A stretch of 64,000 bases of DNA from Lathyrus oleraceus (lineage: Eukaryota; Streptophyta; Magnoliopsida; Fabales; Fabaceae): assembly GCF_024323335.1 (NCBI RefSeq), contig NC_066584.1:418601819-418665818 (forward strand), given 5' to 3'. The stretch's first letter is position 1. Each line of letters begins with the position of its first letter. Positions 10,948 through 21,799 of the stretch are shown here, piece by piece. The position numbers and the translations under genes were made by a program. The notes beneath the pieces are model-generated. The model did not search any database and had not been told where the DNA came from. It was given only the letters and a program-made list of their open reading frames with translations.

Positions 10948-12363
10948 CTTTTACCTCATGTCTTCCTCTAGTTTTGAAATTTTAATTTTCAAAGCATAGT
11001 TATTACTTTCTAAAGAAAATATTTTTTCGTTTAAGGAAGAAATGTCCTTCTCAATCTCACCACGAGTTTCAGAAGCAACTACTTGGACTTGTTTAAGGTC
11101 CTTGTACCTACTCTGAAGACTTTGGTACTTTTCCAGTATTTCAGAAAGACATTACTTTAAATCAGAACGAGATAGTTTAGGAAATACCTCTTCAGAATCA
11201 GAGCCTGATTCTGACAATACTTTGTCTTCTGGTTCTTCAGAACCTTCTAGATCAGTTATAGTTTCCATCAATGCAACATTGGCCTGTTCCTCATCAGAAT
11301 CTTCTTTTTCTGATTCTGAGTCGTCTCATGTAGCCATTAGCCCCTTCTTGCCTTTAGAGAAATTTTTCTTGGGCCTTTTGTCCTTCTTCAGCTCAGGACA
11401 CTTATTCTTATAGTGGCCAGGCTCCTTACACTTGTAGCAGATAACATCTTTACAGAACCTTGCTTCTTTGGTCCAGATGAAGAATTAGAACGACCAACAG
11501 TCCTACTAGCTCCTCTGAACTTCCCTTTTCCATTATGCCTATGCCTCTAGAGTCTGTTGACCCTCTTGGAAATCAAATACAACTCATCATCATCTTCTGA
11601 GTCTTCATTAGAATCTTCTGATTCTTCCTCAACTTGATAAGCCCTTGTATTCTCGGGCTTGGACTTCAAAGCAACAGATTACCTCGCTTATGGGGTTCAT
11701 CTTCTTCGAGTTCTATCTCATGGCTTCTCAAAGAACTAATAAGTTTTTCAAAACTGATGTTGCTCAAGTCCTTTTCCAACTTCAAGACAGTTACCATAGG
11801 TCTCCATTTTATGGGGAGACTTCTGATGATTTTCTTGACATCATCAGCTATAGAATACCCTTTTGTCCAAAACCTTGAGTCCTGTGACCAACATCTGAAA
11901 TCTTGAGAACATAGTCTCAACGATTTCATCATCTTCCATTTTGAATGCTTCATATTTTGGTTTAAGGCCAAAGCCTTTGTCTCCTTAACTCGAGCATTCC
12001 CTTCATGATTCATTCTCAAGGAATCAAAAATAGACTTACTAGAATATCTGTTAGTTATCTTCTCATACTCAGTATAAAAGATAACATTAAGCAATATCAT
12101 TCTAGCCTTATGATGATTTTTGAAATCCTTCTTTTGTTGATCTGTCATAGCACTTCTTGTTATATTGTTTCCTTCAACATTAATTGGGTGAACGTAGCCA
12201 TCGATTAAAGATCCCAGAGATCAACATCATATCCCAAAAAGAAACTTTTGATTCTATCTTTCCAATAGTCAAACTTTTCAGCATCAAAGACTGGTGGTTT
12301 AACATTGTAGTGATCTCTCTCATTGTTGTTAGCAACGACAACATTGTTGTTAGCAGCGACCAT
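10948..12363 (-). pseudogene. SIRE-like Ty1/copia gag, broken
   Basis: Minus-strand frames beginning with ATG at 12363 (VKPPVFDAEKFDYWKDRIE) match the N-terminal copia gag pattern. A 160-residue ORF at 11666-12148 continues it (TDQQKKDFKNHHKARMILL, then VKKIIRSLPIKWRPMVTVL). Zinc-knuckle sequence CYKCKEPGHYKNKCPELK lies near 11400-11450. A Ser/Glu-rich acidic stretch and a coiled-coil-like end run to 10950. Several frameshifts break it. It is cut at 10948 by Ogre leader sequence, so protease to RNase H are missing. The PBS and LTR at 12438-13702 are its own 5' end. Confidence 0.8.
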
Positions 12364-12437
12364 TGTTTCTCACACAAATTGGATCGGTACTGGACACGGT
12401 GAAATGTTAATAAAAATTTATCACAATCAAAACCGAA

Positions 12438-12450
12438 GCTCTAATGCCAA
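12438..12450 (-). promoter_or_regulatory. Degraded copia primer binding site (tRNA-iMet type)
   Basis: On the minus strand this reads TTGGCATTAGAGC, close to the usual TTGGTATCAGAGC, between the LTR end and gag start. At least two bases differ from the canonical site. Confidence 0.65.
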
Positions 12451-12457
12451 TTAAAGG

Positions 12458-13702
12458 TGTGAAAAACACAAGGGGGGGGGGGGGGGGGGGGGGGGTTTTA
12501 AAACAAAAGTTTTTTACAAACTCAAAAACACCACATAATACTAAGAACAAAGAGATAAAGACACAAGTATTTTTATCCTGGTTCGCTTGAAATCAAAGTT
12601 ACTCCAGTCCACCCGCTAAGGTGATTTCTCCTTATACCCAAGGACTTAATCTACTATAACCAAACAAATTACATAACAAACACAAAGAACAACTTTCTTT
12701 GTCTTCTCAAGGATCCGACTAAAACCTAGTTTCCTTAAGGAAATACAAATAAATAGTTTGAATAAAGTTTTTTGTGTTACAAGTTGCTTCTACACAAGCA
12801 TATTTTACACAAATGAAATACAAAACACTTAAAGAAAAACTATGCACAAAGTTGATAGCTTTTTCACATAGAAAACAAGCTTTTCAAGTTGTAGCAGTAG
12901 AGATAACGTTAACACTTATATAGCATAAGAAAGGTACCGTTGGAGGGTAATTTGAGAATATCAAAAGAGCAGCTGTCTACTAACGGATTAGTGACATGTG
13001 TGAAGAATAGTATTGTCCTTCGCCTACGTTTTCAGATAGTGGAAAGAATATTTTTGATTCATACCATGTACTATTTGATCACGTATCTTTTGATCTTATC
13101 TTCAAACTCATTGGCTTCTGATGAATAGTTGATGAAGTATGAAAAGAATAAACACACAGTTGAAATCAGAATCTTCAAAATCTTCAGTCAGAACCTTGAC
13201 CACGTCAACGTCTGGCTTGAGATCTTCAGAGTCTTCAGCTAAGTAACAAAACTTTAGAGTCTTTAGTCAAAACCTTGACCATGTCAGCATTTAACTTGAG
13301 ATCTTTAGAGTCTTCAGTTAAATAACAAAATTTCAGAAGCTTGTCATTCTTCAGAAGCTTGATAATCAGAGTCACATCCAGAAGCAGAAACGGAGCATTG
13401 CAACAACAACATAACGTATTTTCAGAACTTTTCAGGAGTGAGTCAGTGCAGAAGCAGAAACAACATTGCAACAACAACATGACGTTTTTCAGAACTTCTT
13501 TGAGTGATACAATGCAAAAGCGGAATTCAGAATAAATGTTCATAAATTGATAACGTTGTACGTCATATACTCAGAATCAGAACTGACTGTTAAAACTACA
13601 CAATAACAAATCATTAGAGTACCAAAATTATTGTCACACAAATACTACATTGTTATCATCAAAACTCAAGGTATAGATGCAGAACCAAATCTTGTTCTAA
13701 CA
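12458..13702 (-). repeat. SIRE-like copia 5' LTR
   Basis: On the minus strand it begins TGTTAGAACAAGATTTGG at 13702 and ends in CACA at 12458, 1.25 kb long. The start is characteristic of the SIRE/Maximus type in legumes. A 24-base G run sits at 12472-12495, close to the LTR 3' end. Short direct repeats of GAATCTTCAGAGTC-like words occur at 13160-13330, and two copies of an AGCAGAAACnnnnCATTGCAACAACAACAT-like segment occur at 13380-13480. The 3' LTR is absent from the window. Confidence 0.75.
12472..12495 (+). repeat. Poly-G tract of 24 bases
   Basis: An uninterrupted run of G is followed by TTTTAAAAC. It lies inside the copia LTR, just 14 bases from its end. Such a run can form a G-quadruplex and is also an error-prone place in sequencing, so the exact length is uncertain. 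Confidence 0.9.
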
Positions 13703-13935
13703 GTAACATTAAAATGATTTATGAATGAGCGATGCAACAAGACAAATAATAATTTTGTAATCTCTGGGCGACCCTTGGACTTCCTCTTTAACCGTTGCGG
13801 CGGGTGATCAACCCGACCCTCCGATATTTAAGTATGCATGGTCTATGTGTTTTGACTGGGATCTTACACGACCATTTCATCCAACACTGAAGATATATAT
13901 CTCAGTTATCCAGAATTTTCGGGATGTACATATAT

Positions 13936-14155
13936 ATTCATAACTTCTCTTTTAAACCAGACACAATCCTTAAGTGCAGATAAATGCAAACAATAAATAT
14001 CAAAGTGAATTCCATGGTTAAACATTAATTTCCAATCAATGTCCGATACCTCAAACCCCATCCTTCACTTCAATTCACTCTCACATTTTCTCAATGTCGT
14101 GGCCGACTAAAAAAGTCGGCTTAGGCGTTGCTACAATATTCTATATAACCATAAC
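13936..14155 (+). pseudogene. Partial duplicate of the 5' end of the sphingomyelin-synthase-like gene
   Basis: This stretch aligns in the same orientation with 15268-15489, that is the 5' flank, start codon and first 20 or so codons of the gene at 15429. Shared landmarks are CATGGTTAAACATTAATTTC, CACTCTCACATTTTCTCAAT and TAGGCGTTGC. The start codon is at 14094 and would read MSWPTKKVGLGVAT. Similarity ends near 14155 and no further exons follow. Most differences replace C or G of the gene by T or A (CCGGC to CCGAC, CGCCGGCC to AGTCGGCT), as expected for methylated, silenced DNA. It is a truncated copy and probably not functional. Confidence 0.75.
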
Positions 14156-15428
14156 TTTTGGTTTAACTTGATGAAATGTGTTTCAACTAAGTCACAACCT
14201 AAGGTTTAACTTTGATGTGATCTTTTATTAATGTCAACTTTTGATAGAACAATGGTACAATATTATGAAGTCGTCTGTCAAATTGAGATAAGTTGTTCAT
14301 GTAACATATGATGGTTAATTAGTATCGTACATGTTTTATAACAATTTCTTTTTGAGATTTTGTTACATAATATGATAACACAAATTTACATGTTCAATAA
14401 CTTAGTATGATCCAAAGAGTTGTTGTAATTAACGAATGATACAATATGATGCATAAAGGTGTACATGTGTCACATGCTCTTATATAATAGAATTATATGT
14501 GTTTTATATGACATAATTACAAAGATTTTATATAACACACCTTCACAATATAATTTGATCAAAATATTATAACATTAACTTCAACAAATAATTACAACAT
14601 AAAGATTACAATATACCTTACAAAACACCTTAAACATATTCAAGAGCAATAACATTATTACTATAACACCGTAAATAGCAATACAATATCCTATCTCAAA
14701 TAGATTGAATCCTCCTCCGATAAATCTCTATCACTAGTCAAAAACAATGTTAATAATACTTAAGTAAATCATAAATAGACAATTTTTGCATCATTGATAT
14801 TTTTAACCATCTTTTTGTGTTATCCGACTCATTATTCAATTTAAATTTTTTTATTCTCCCGCCTTTCAATCTTTAAATCTTTTTTTATCAATAATGTTAT
14901 TATCGAACCACTTGAACAAATTACATAATTTATTAATGTAATTTTTTTAAAATAATTTTTACGACCTTCAATTTTTTTTACTAATATTCAAATTTATTAT
15001 ATCAATAACAAATAGAAGAATACAATTCTCTTGGCAATGACATTTCCCTTCTCTTACTTCTTCTTTGTATATACTCAATTAAACCAAGCTTTGAGAGATT
15101 TAATAATAACATTTGCTAAATCAGAAATTAACATGAAATCAGAAATTAAGTTAATAATCACATACCTAATTAAGCGTTTCATTTTTCTTTCTCTCAAAAT
15201 AGCAAATATCTCAAATATGTTTTATTTCTCATTTTTGTTATTCTTCTCATTCTCTCGTATCTATACCTCTCTTCATAACTTCTCTTCTAAACGAGACACA
15301 AAATCTCGTTGCGGATAAATGCTGACGGTAAATATTAAAGTGGGTCCCATGGTTAAACATTAATTTCCAATCAATGGCTGGCAACCCCAACCCCCGCCTT
15401 CACTTCAGCTCACTCTCACATTTTCTCA
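14156..15428. other. AT-rich intergenic DNA and upstream region of the lipid gene
   Basis: No gene is seen. The stretch is AT-rich with poly-T runs. The last 160 bases are the part shared with the duplicate at 13936-14155 and probably contain the 5' untranslated region. No convincing TATA box was found. Confidence 0.5.
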
Positions 15429-17685
15429 ATGCCGTGGCCGGCAAAGAACGCCGGCCTAGGCGTTGCCGCAATGTCCTATATAGCCGTTGACTACCTCCGC
15501 CACCTATCTCCGAAGTGGCACTCGCGTCTGCAACCGGCGTTATGGTCTATCCTCGCCCTCGCCGCCGTCGTTCGAGTCCCCTCTTACCGGCACTGGTCCG
15601 TCGAGTTCCGCTCGGCTATTCCCTTCGTTGCTTCAATGCTCTTCATGCTCGTTGCTCTCCTTTACGAAGCCATCTCCGTTCGATCTGTCACCGCCGTCCT
15701 CGGCCTCGACTGGCACCTGTAACTACCATTCGTTCTGTTGCGCGAATCATAATTTTTTTTTTCTTTTTTAAAACAACTTTCGTGAACTAGATCTAATCTA
15801 ACCTATTCTATTAGCAACGATTCTTTGAGCTAGATTAATTTTGAATTTAATGTTTGTGCTAGAATCTAAGAATGAAATCCAAACATTTATTATCAAGATT
15901 TTTGTTTATTAGGAAGATTTTAGTTTATTATGAAGATTTTAGTTAGCAATTAATATCATTTAGTATTTTATTGAATTTAGATCTACATAATCACTAATTC
16001 AACACTTTGCATCCAAAGAAGATTTTTCAAACTCGAGATCTATGTAACTATGTTGGTTAGTTTTGATGGTAACTTCTAGTTTGTGGTTGATCAATTATAG
16101 TAATTTGAGAAAGTAAAAGTGATTCAGCGTAAACCACATGTGTCGGCGCGGTGCTAAATAGCTATGATCTGAAATATGTTTCTATAGCTATGGCTGTTTT
16201 GTTTGATTTATTTGATTGACATAAACATAACTTCAACCGGCTGTTGCATTTCTATATTTGATAAAAAGAAGGAAACTTATATACTTAATTTTTTCTGATA
16301 GGAATACAGCTCCTCTTCCAGACACTGGTCAGTGGTTTCTCTTGGCAATGAATGAGAAACTTCCTGCTCCAATTGTTGAGATATTAAGAGCTCGTATTAT
16401 TGGATTGCACCATTTCTTGATGTTGTTTATGATGCTGGCATTCTCAGTGCTATTTGGCTCGGTAAAAGCTCCTGGCCTTGGACTAGGTGCTAGATACATG
16501 TTTACCATGGGAATTGGACGCCTTCTTCGTGCCATAACTTTTGCATCTACGATTCTTCCGTCAGCTCGTCCTTGGTGCGCTAATTCTCGGTTCAGAGTTC
16601 CTGGATATCCTCATCGATGGGCTCAGAAATATTATGTGCCCTATGCTTCGGATCATAATGCTATCAGCCAGGTGTTAAGGCTTGATCAAGCCTATGGTAT
16701 GCAGACTGTTTTTCACTGGATTGTAGACTTTGCTTTTATAAACTTTTGTTCTCAGACCACTTTGGGTTTCTTATATGACCATATGAGTTTTAGTTTTTGT
16801 TATTTATGTATCATCCATAATTTCAAAGTTCAAAATTAGAAAAGCTGGATAACAAATGTCTATAATATATGCTAATACTTTTCTCTACATTTATATGAAC
16901 CTTTCCACCTTTACAGATATTTTGCTTCTGTGAGAAAGTCCTGAAAATTAACATACTCTTCTTTCATAGTTGACATTGGAAAACCAGTTGGTGACTACCG
17001 ACCACAGTGGGGTTTCATGAGCTTTCTGATTGATTTTCTGCGACCAACTGCTTCAGAAGGACCTTCATGGTTCAGTCTGTTGAAGAAAGCTGGAGGTGGC
17101 TGCAATGACCTCCTATACAGTGGCCACATGCTTGTTGCTGTACTTACAGCCATGGCTTGGACAGTAAGATTTGAAGTCCATTGCCACTTTGCAAGAATGC
17201 GTTGTCTCATAATCTCGAGGTTATTTGCATTTGATTTAAAGTTGAAGCATAATTTGTGACTTCTATTTGTTAAAAAATGGTTGCAGGAGGCGTATGGAGG
17301 TTTCAGTTCAGTTCTTGTATGGCTTCTTGTAGCGCACAGTGCCCAAAGAGAAGTTCGAGAACGCCATCACTACTCTGTAGACTGCATTGTAGCCATATAT
17401 GTGGGGATCCTTCTGTGGAAGATGACAGGTTTTATCTGGTCACATGAAGTTAGATCTGGAAATAAGAATCTGGTTAAGTTTGAGAAGATTAAAAGTAGAC
17501 TCATCCAAGCATCAAAAGACTCGGACATTGATAAAGTAAGAGAACTACTCAAAGATATTGACGTAAGCAATGAAGAGAGCAAGAATCATACTGCATTTAA
17601 GTATGCACGGTTATTTAGTGGTGTCACTATTTGCTTTGCACTCACCATCGTTGTTCTTGCTTTCACGCTAACAACGGATGGATAA
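15429..17685 (+). CDS. Sphingomyelin-synthase-like / PAP2-type membrane enzyme, 4 exons
   Basis: Exons 15429-15718, 16302-16696, 16970-17163 and 17287-17685 all have GT/AG borders and joining phases. They give 425 residues, close to the Arabidopsis At1g43580-like proteins (about 420). It begins MPWPAKNAGLGVAAMSYIAV. Several membrane helices are evident (about 45-60, 70-90, 130-160, 295-312, 325-340, and a C-terminal anchor at about 402-420). The lipid phosphatase/synthase signature is present: CNDLLYSGH (His281) and RHHYSVD (His321, Asp325), the His-His-Asp triad used by sphingomyelin and inositolphosphorylceramide synthases to move a phospho-head group between lipids. The substrate is not evident from sequence. 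A short polar tail (about 355-395) precedes the last helix. A truncated copy of its 5' end lies 1.3 kb upstream. Confidence 0.88.
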
Positions 17686-18089
17686 TCATCTCGTAGACCT
17701 GAAATTCTATTGTACTACGCTGTTTTGAATTTTGTGTGCATTTTTGTGTATTCTAGTATTTCTGGCAGTAGATTTTGAGCCATTTAACTGCAAGGCTTAA
17801 GGTGAGAATTTCTAGTGTTTAGTTTTATGCCTGTTGTTTCATTTTGTATCCCTAGACCTAGACATGTAAGTTCTGTTGTATCATTGGATTTGTACCCAAA
17901 AAAATTTGAAAACTTGCCATTCGAGGAAAATAGAAATTGCAATATTATGTGTGTTTGCCAATCCGCATAAGGCTCTATTTATTAATCTTAATGAGAAAAG
18001 AAGGTTAGTTAGGTTTTCTACCTGCCTTCATTGGCTCGGTTAACTTATTTAACTTGTCTTTAATTTTGTGTCTTTGGCGGAAAAAACAT
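17686..18089 (+). other. 3' untranslated region and downstream flank of the lipid gene
   Basis: This is T-rich sequence after the stop codon with no ORF. The likely end of the transcript lies somewhere in 17850-17960, but no single poly(A) signal stands out. Confidence 0.45.
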
Positions 18090-18352
18090 ACTTCTTCGTT
18101 CTCATAAAAAATATTTCATTTGTATTTTTTTAATATCTCAAAATAAATATCTATTTAGAATATCAATATAATATTTATTTATTTATTTACATAATTATAT
18201 TTTTATTTATTAACTTTTACTATTTTCAACTACTCTACTAACTATAATAAATAAGAGTATTTTAATAAATGATACTAATTTAATCATTAAAATTCATATG
18301 TTTAATCATTTTTTTAAGAATCGCGCATAATTCGAATAAAACATTTTTATGA
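18090..18352. mobile_element. Stowaway/mariner-like MITE candidate
   Basis: An AT-rich element of about 260 bases with imperfect terminal inverted repeats. The left end reads CTTCGTTCTCATAAAAAATA and the right end, reverse complemented, reads CTTGTCATAAAAATGTTTTA. There is no coding capacity. The borders are approximate. Confidence 0.4.
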
Positions 18353-18405
18353 CAAGGAAATCAAGGGGTTTTTGCAATCCAAATGAAATATCAAGAAATC
18401 ATTAA

Positions 18406-18858
18406 GGGTCCCTTTGGTTTAGTTTTAGAAAAATAGATTTTTTCTTTGTATTTTTGAAGATGGATTATTCAAAAATGTTTTTCAAAATATTACAATTTTT
18501 TTTAAATTGTTTTTTATAAAATAAAAATTAATTTTAACATTCTATAACATAAAAATATATTATTGAAGATTAAAACATAAGCAAAATCATAATTTTTTTA
18601 AAAAGTTGTATTTAAAAAATAATTTTAATGAAAAACTATTTGAAATAACTTCAAAATTAAATGATTTTTTGAAATTTTGATATCCAGATTTTTTTTTTCC
18701 GATAAAATGATGAAATACCTAAAATAACATTTTAAGAATAATCATTTAAACCAAATTTTCATTTGAAGCTTTTATGAAAAGTTTTTTTAAATTTTTTTTT
18801 ACACTAAAATATGTAACACTATAAAAATCACTTAAAAAAACCAAAACAAACAAACCCT
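18406..18858. mobile_element. MITE candidate with GGGT...TTTGG ends
   Basis: An AT-rich, non-coding stretch of about 450 bases bounded by GGGTCCCTTTGGTTT on the left and AACCAAAACAAACAAACCC on the right, whose complement begins GGGTTTGTTTGTTTTGG. The ends are inverted but imperfect. A TAA target duplication is possible but not certain. Confidence 0.5.
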
Positions 18859-19054
18859 AAATATGTTTTCTTTTTAGTTAATACTACCATGAAATACGTG
18901 GTTGAGATTGTTGAGTAGAGACCAGTTCTTAATCTTGAAAAGTGATTCAAATTTCCAGTAAGTTGCGTTTAGAAGTGGTAATTTTGGAAATTGGATTTTC
19001 TGCCCTTCAAAGAAAGCATACATTCACTTATTCTCTCTCTTTCTCTCTTTGGGC

Positions 19055-19278
19055 TTCGACAACTTGGATTATATTAGGGTATGTTAAGATATTAGATATA
19101 ATCTAAGTTGAGTTGTGTGGCCCAAGTCCAAAGCTAATTAGGATTTAGGGTTTGTTACTTAGTTTGTTATTTTACTTAGTAATCAAGTTACTTAGGAGTA
19201 TATAAATAGACACTTTGTAATTCAGTTTTATTATAATTCAATTCAATAATACAATCCTTATTTTCCTTATTCTCTCCT
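19055..19278 (+). repeat. Small copia LTR, plus orientation, 5' end damaged
   Basis: It contains CGACAACTTGGATTATATTA, a TATA-like GTATATAAATAG (19198-19209) and ends CTCTCCTAACA. It is the inverted partner of 19280-19444 and carries about 60 bases (19133-19192) missing from that copy. Confidence 0.65.
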
Positions 19279-19279
19279 A

Positions 19280-19444
19280 ACACACTAACACTGAACATCA
19301 AACTCAACTCAACTTGACTACTAAAACTGAATAACAAAGTGTCTATTTATATACACCTAAGTGACTTGACTTGGGCCACACAACTCAACTTGGATTATAT
19401 CTAATATCTCAACATACCCTAATATAATCCAAGTTGTCGAAACA
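19280..19444 (-). repeat. Small copia LTR, minus orientation, next to its RNase H end
   Basis: On the minus strand it starts TGTTTCGACAACTTGGATT just after the copia RNase H region, so it is that element's 3' LTR. It faces the plus copy at 19055-19278 with almost no spacer, making a foldback of about 130 paired bases per arm. Confidence 0.65.
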
Positions 19445-19449
19445 CATTA

Positions 19450-20130
19450 ATCATTTTCGATCTGAACTACACCTAATTTCTTTCTCAACGTTAGGAACCT
19501 GTCGATCTTCAATCCTTTGGTGAAAATATCGGCCAATTGTGCTTCACTTGAGTAATCCCTTACTTCAAGTTCACCTCAATTCACCTTCCCTCTTAAGAAG
19601 TGAAATCTAGCTTCTATGTGCTTACTTCTTCCATACAAAACTGGATTCTTCGTAACATTTATGGTTGACTTGTTGTCGATCTGCAATACAAGAGGTTTCT
19701 TCACTCCGACCTCGATCTCTCCCAACATATATTTGATCTAAATTGCTTGACACGCAACATATGATCCTGCTATATATTCAGCCCCACATGATAACAATGC
19801 CACCACATGTTGCTTTCTCAAACACCATGAGATTGAAACACCAAATACTTGAAAGAAATATCTAGTAGTGCTTCTTCGATCTTCCTTATCTCCACACCAA
19901 TCAGCATCTGAATAACAAGTAACCATAGCTTCTTTGCTTTCAGAGTCTCATCGAAATAAAATTTCATAGTTTGTCGATCCTTTTAAGCATTTCATGATTC
20001 TTCTTGCAGCCTTCATATATGGCACCCTTGGTTCACTCATATATTTGCTCACTAATCCGACTAAGAAACATATATCAGGTCGACTGTTGCACATATATCT
20101 CATAGATCTGAAAATTTGTTAGAGGAAAAG
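19450..20130 (-). pseudogene. Ty1/copia RNase H region, 3' end of a truncated element
   Basis: Minus-strand frames read DICFLVGLVSKYM, then YSDADWCGDKEDRRSTTRYF (19880-19920), the acidic D...E pattern SCGAEYIAGS, and the copia C-terminal FTKGL...LTLRKKLGV. Several stops and one frameshift break it, and it lacks everything upstream. RNase H removes the RNA strand during reverse transcription in the functional family. The 3' LTR follows at 19444. Confidence 0.75.
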
Positions 20131-20217
20131 AAACCCAGGTTCGTCTTTACACGCAGTTTGATCTTCTGATATATCTACCCCTTAATTATTTTATTTGTAC
20201 TAAAAAATTGCCGACAT

Positions 20218-21760
20218 CTAGACTGAAGGCGAACCCCAAGATAATCCTTTAGAATAATTTGAGGGTGTAGAAATCAAAGATTTTGAGAAGGACAATTTTG
20301 TCGAAGCTTCCCCTTCAGAGACACCTAAAAAGAAGAAGAAGAAACAAAATACCTTTGTATATGGACCTCCAAAAGTCACCCTAGTCCCAGTTGTTGCCCC
20401 TATGACTGAAGCAGAGGTGTCGAAAAAGGCATTGTTACCCGTCGACAAGATAGTCAATTCCAGTCCTGATGTTGAGGCACCTAAGGGGAATTTTGTTCCT
20501 AGTACAACTTCTTTTTAGTCGAAATCCTCATAATACTAACCAAACAAATTTGTAGGGACTTCCTTATGGCAATATGGTTTCCATATTAAGTACACACTAG
20601 CTACGTCTACCACTCTCTTTCTGGTCAATTTGGGAAGATCATTTCCCCCTATACTCAAAAGTGAAGATCCAAGAAGTCGTCGGAGACGTCTCCGTCGACC
20701 AACCAATAACAACACCCAAGAAAATTCTCCCTGAACCAGATAAACCATCAGTTGAAAGCTCATCTTATAAGGAATCATCCTCTGAGTCTTAAAGTGAAAA
20801 GTCTTATCACACCAAGATGGACCTTGACCTCGAGGATGAAAATCCTGACGACAAAGAGAAAAATGATGTTTCTCCCCTAGAAGTCCAGATCATGGGGACA
20901 CTTTTCATAAGGACCCAAAGGTCACTCAATATCTTGAAGATAAGAATCCTAAAACTAGTATGGCGACTGGTGGCAAAACTTTCAAACCTATATCACAGGC
21001 CCCCAAAATCATTCAAACCTCTTCTCTCAATTCAGAGGAACTTAGGACAAATCCTTCAGGTTACCTGAGGATGATGATGAGTCTACAAAGTAGTTTGATT
21101 GAAAAATGTTCTAGCTCTTCAACTATTTATGGTGGGGAGTATTTTGTCGAAACTATTGACGAAGTGCTTCGCCAGCTGAAGCTACAGATCCTCAGTACAT
21201 ACTTGTTTTAAATAATTCAAAATGACTCAGTGTTTTCCTGTATGATCAAATCTCTGTTGAAGAAACTCAACACACCTAATTCCCCCAAGCTTGTTGTTAG
21301 ATTCATTGTCAAATTTGGTCCCTTGAAGGACCAGATCACTGCTAGTATCCAAAGGAAGAATAAGGCACTACTTAAGTTGAAGTCGAAATAGGAAACTCGA
21401 TCACGTGAATGGGTTTTGGAAAATGAGTCCAATAGTCGCGTCGAGGAGCTAGAAACGTTTTTTAAAGCAAGATGATGCGGAGATTACTTCTTGTGGTGCT
21501 AATATCCTTCAGTGGGAGAAAGAGATAGAAGAATCAAAATCAAACGTAACAAAGGCTAAAAATAGGAAGGATGGACTCAAGAAAGTCAGTCGAGCCAGGC
21601 TGGACGAAGAAGCTCTGATTGATCTCCAACATTTTGACAATGCTAGTGCCCTGGAAGTAGAAATTGAAGGAATAACTGCTAGCATTTTGTTGTTTGGCCT
21701 TTGACTTGAGGCAGCGAAGGCTCGCTTTGAGAAGATTAAGGTTACTCTTCCATTTTAGAA
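20218..21760 (+). pseudogene. Decayed extra ORF on the strand opposite to the adjacent gypsy integrase
   Basis: Several plus-strand frames in turn carry low-complexity, acidic and coiled-coil-like protein: ETIDEVLRQLKLQ (about 21150), LEDENPDDKEKNDVSPLEV (20817-20890), IQRKNKALLKLKSK (about 21350) and EEIEESKSNVTKAKNRKDG (about 21520-21580). They end at a TAG near 21758 with an AATAAA at 21856. Frameshifts interrupt it at least four times. It sits between a minus-strand Tat-type integrase and where that element's 3' LTR should be. Some Tat-lineage elements (Grande, Retand) are known to carry an antisense extra ORF there. The assignment by position is inference, and I recognise no domain. Confidence 0.45.
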
Positions 21761-21799
21761 TGTTTCTTGTTTTCTTGTTATGAACTTGTATTTCGACTA

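Noticed and set aside
15487..15790. Overlapping ORFs in other frames at the first exon of the lipid gene
   Set aside because: High-GC exon gives open frames in all phases; only the 15429 frame continues through proper splice sites into the family protein.
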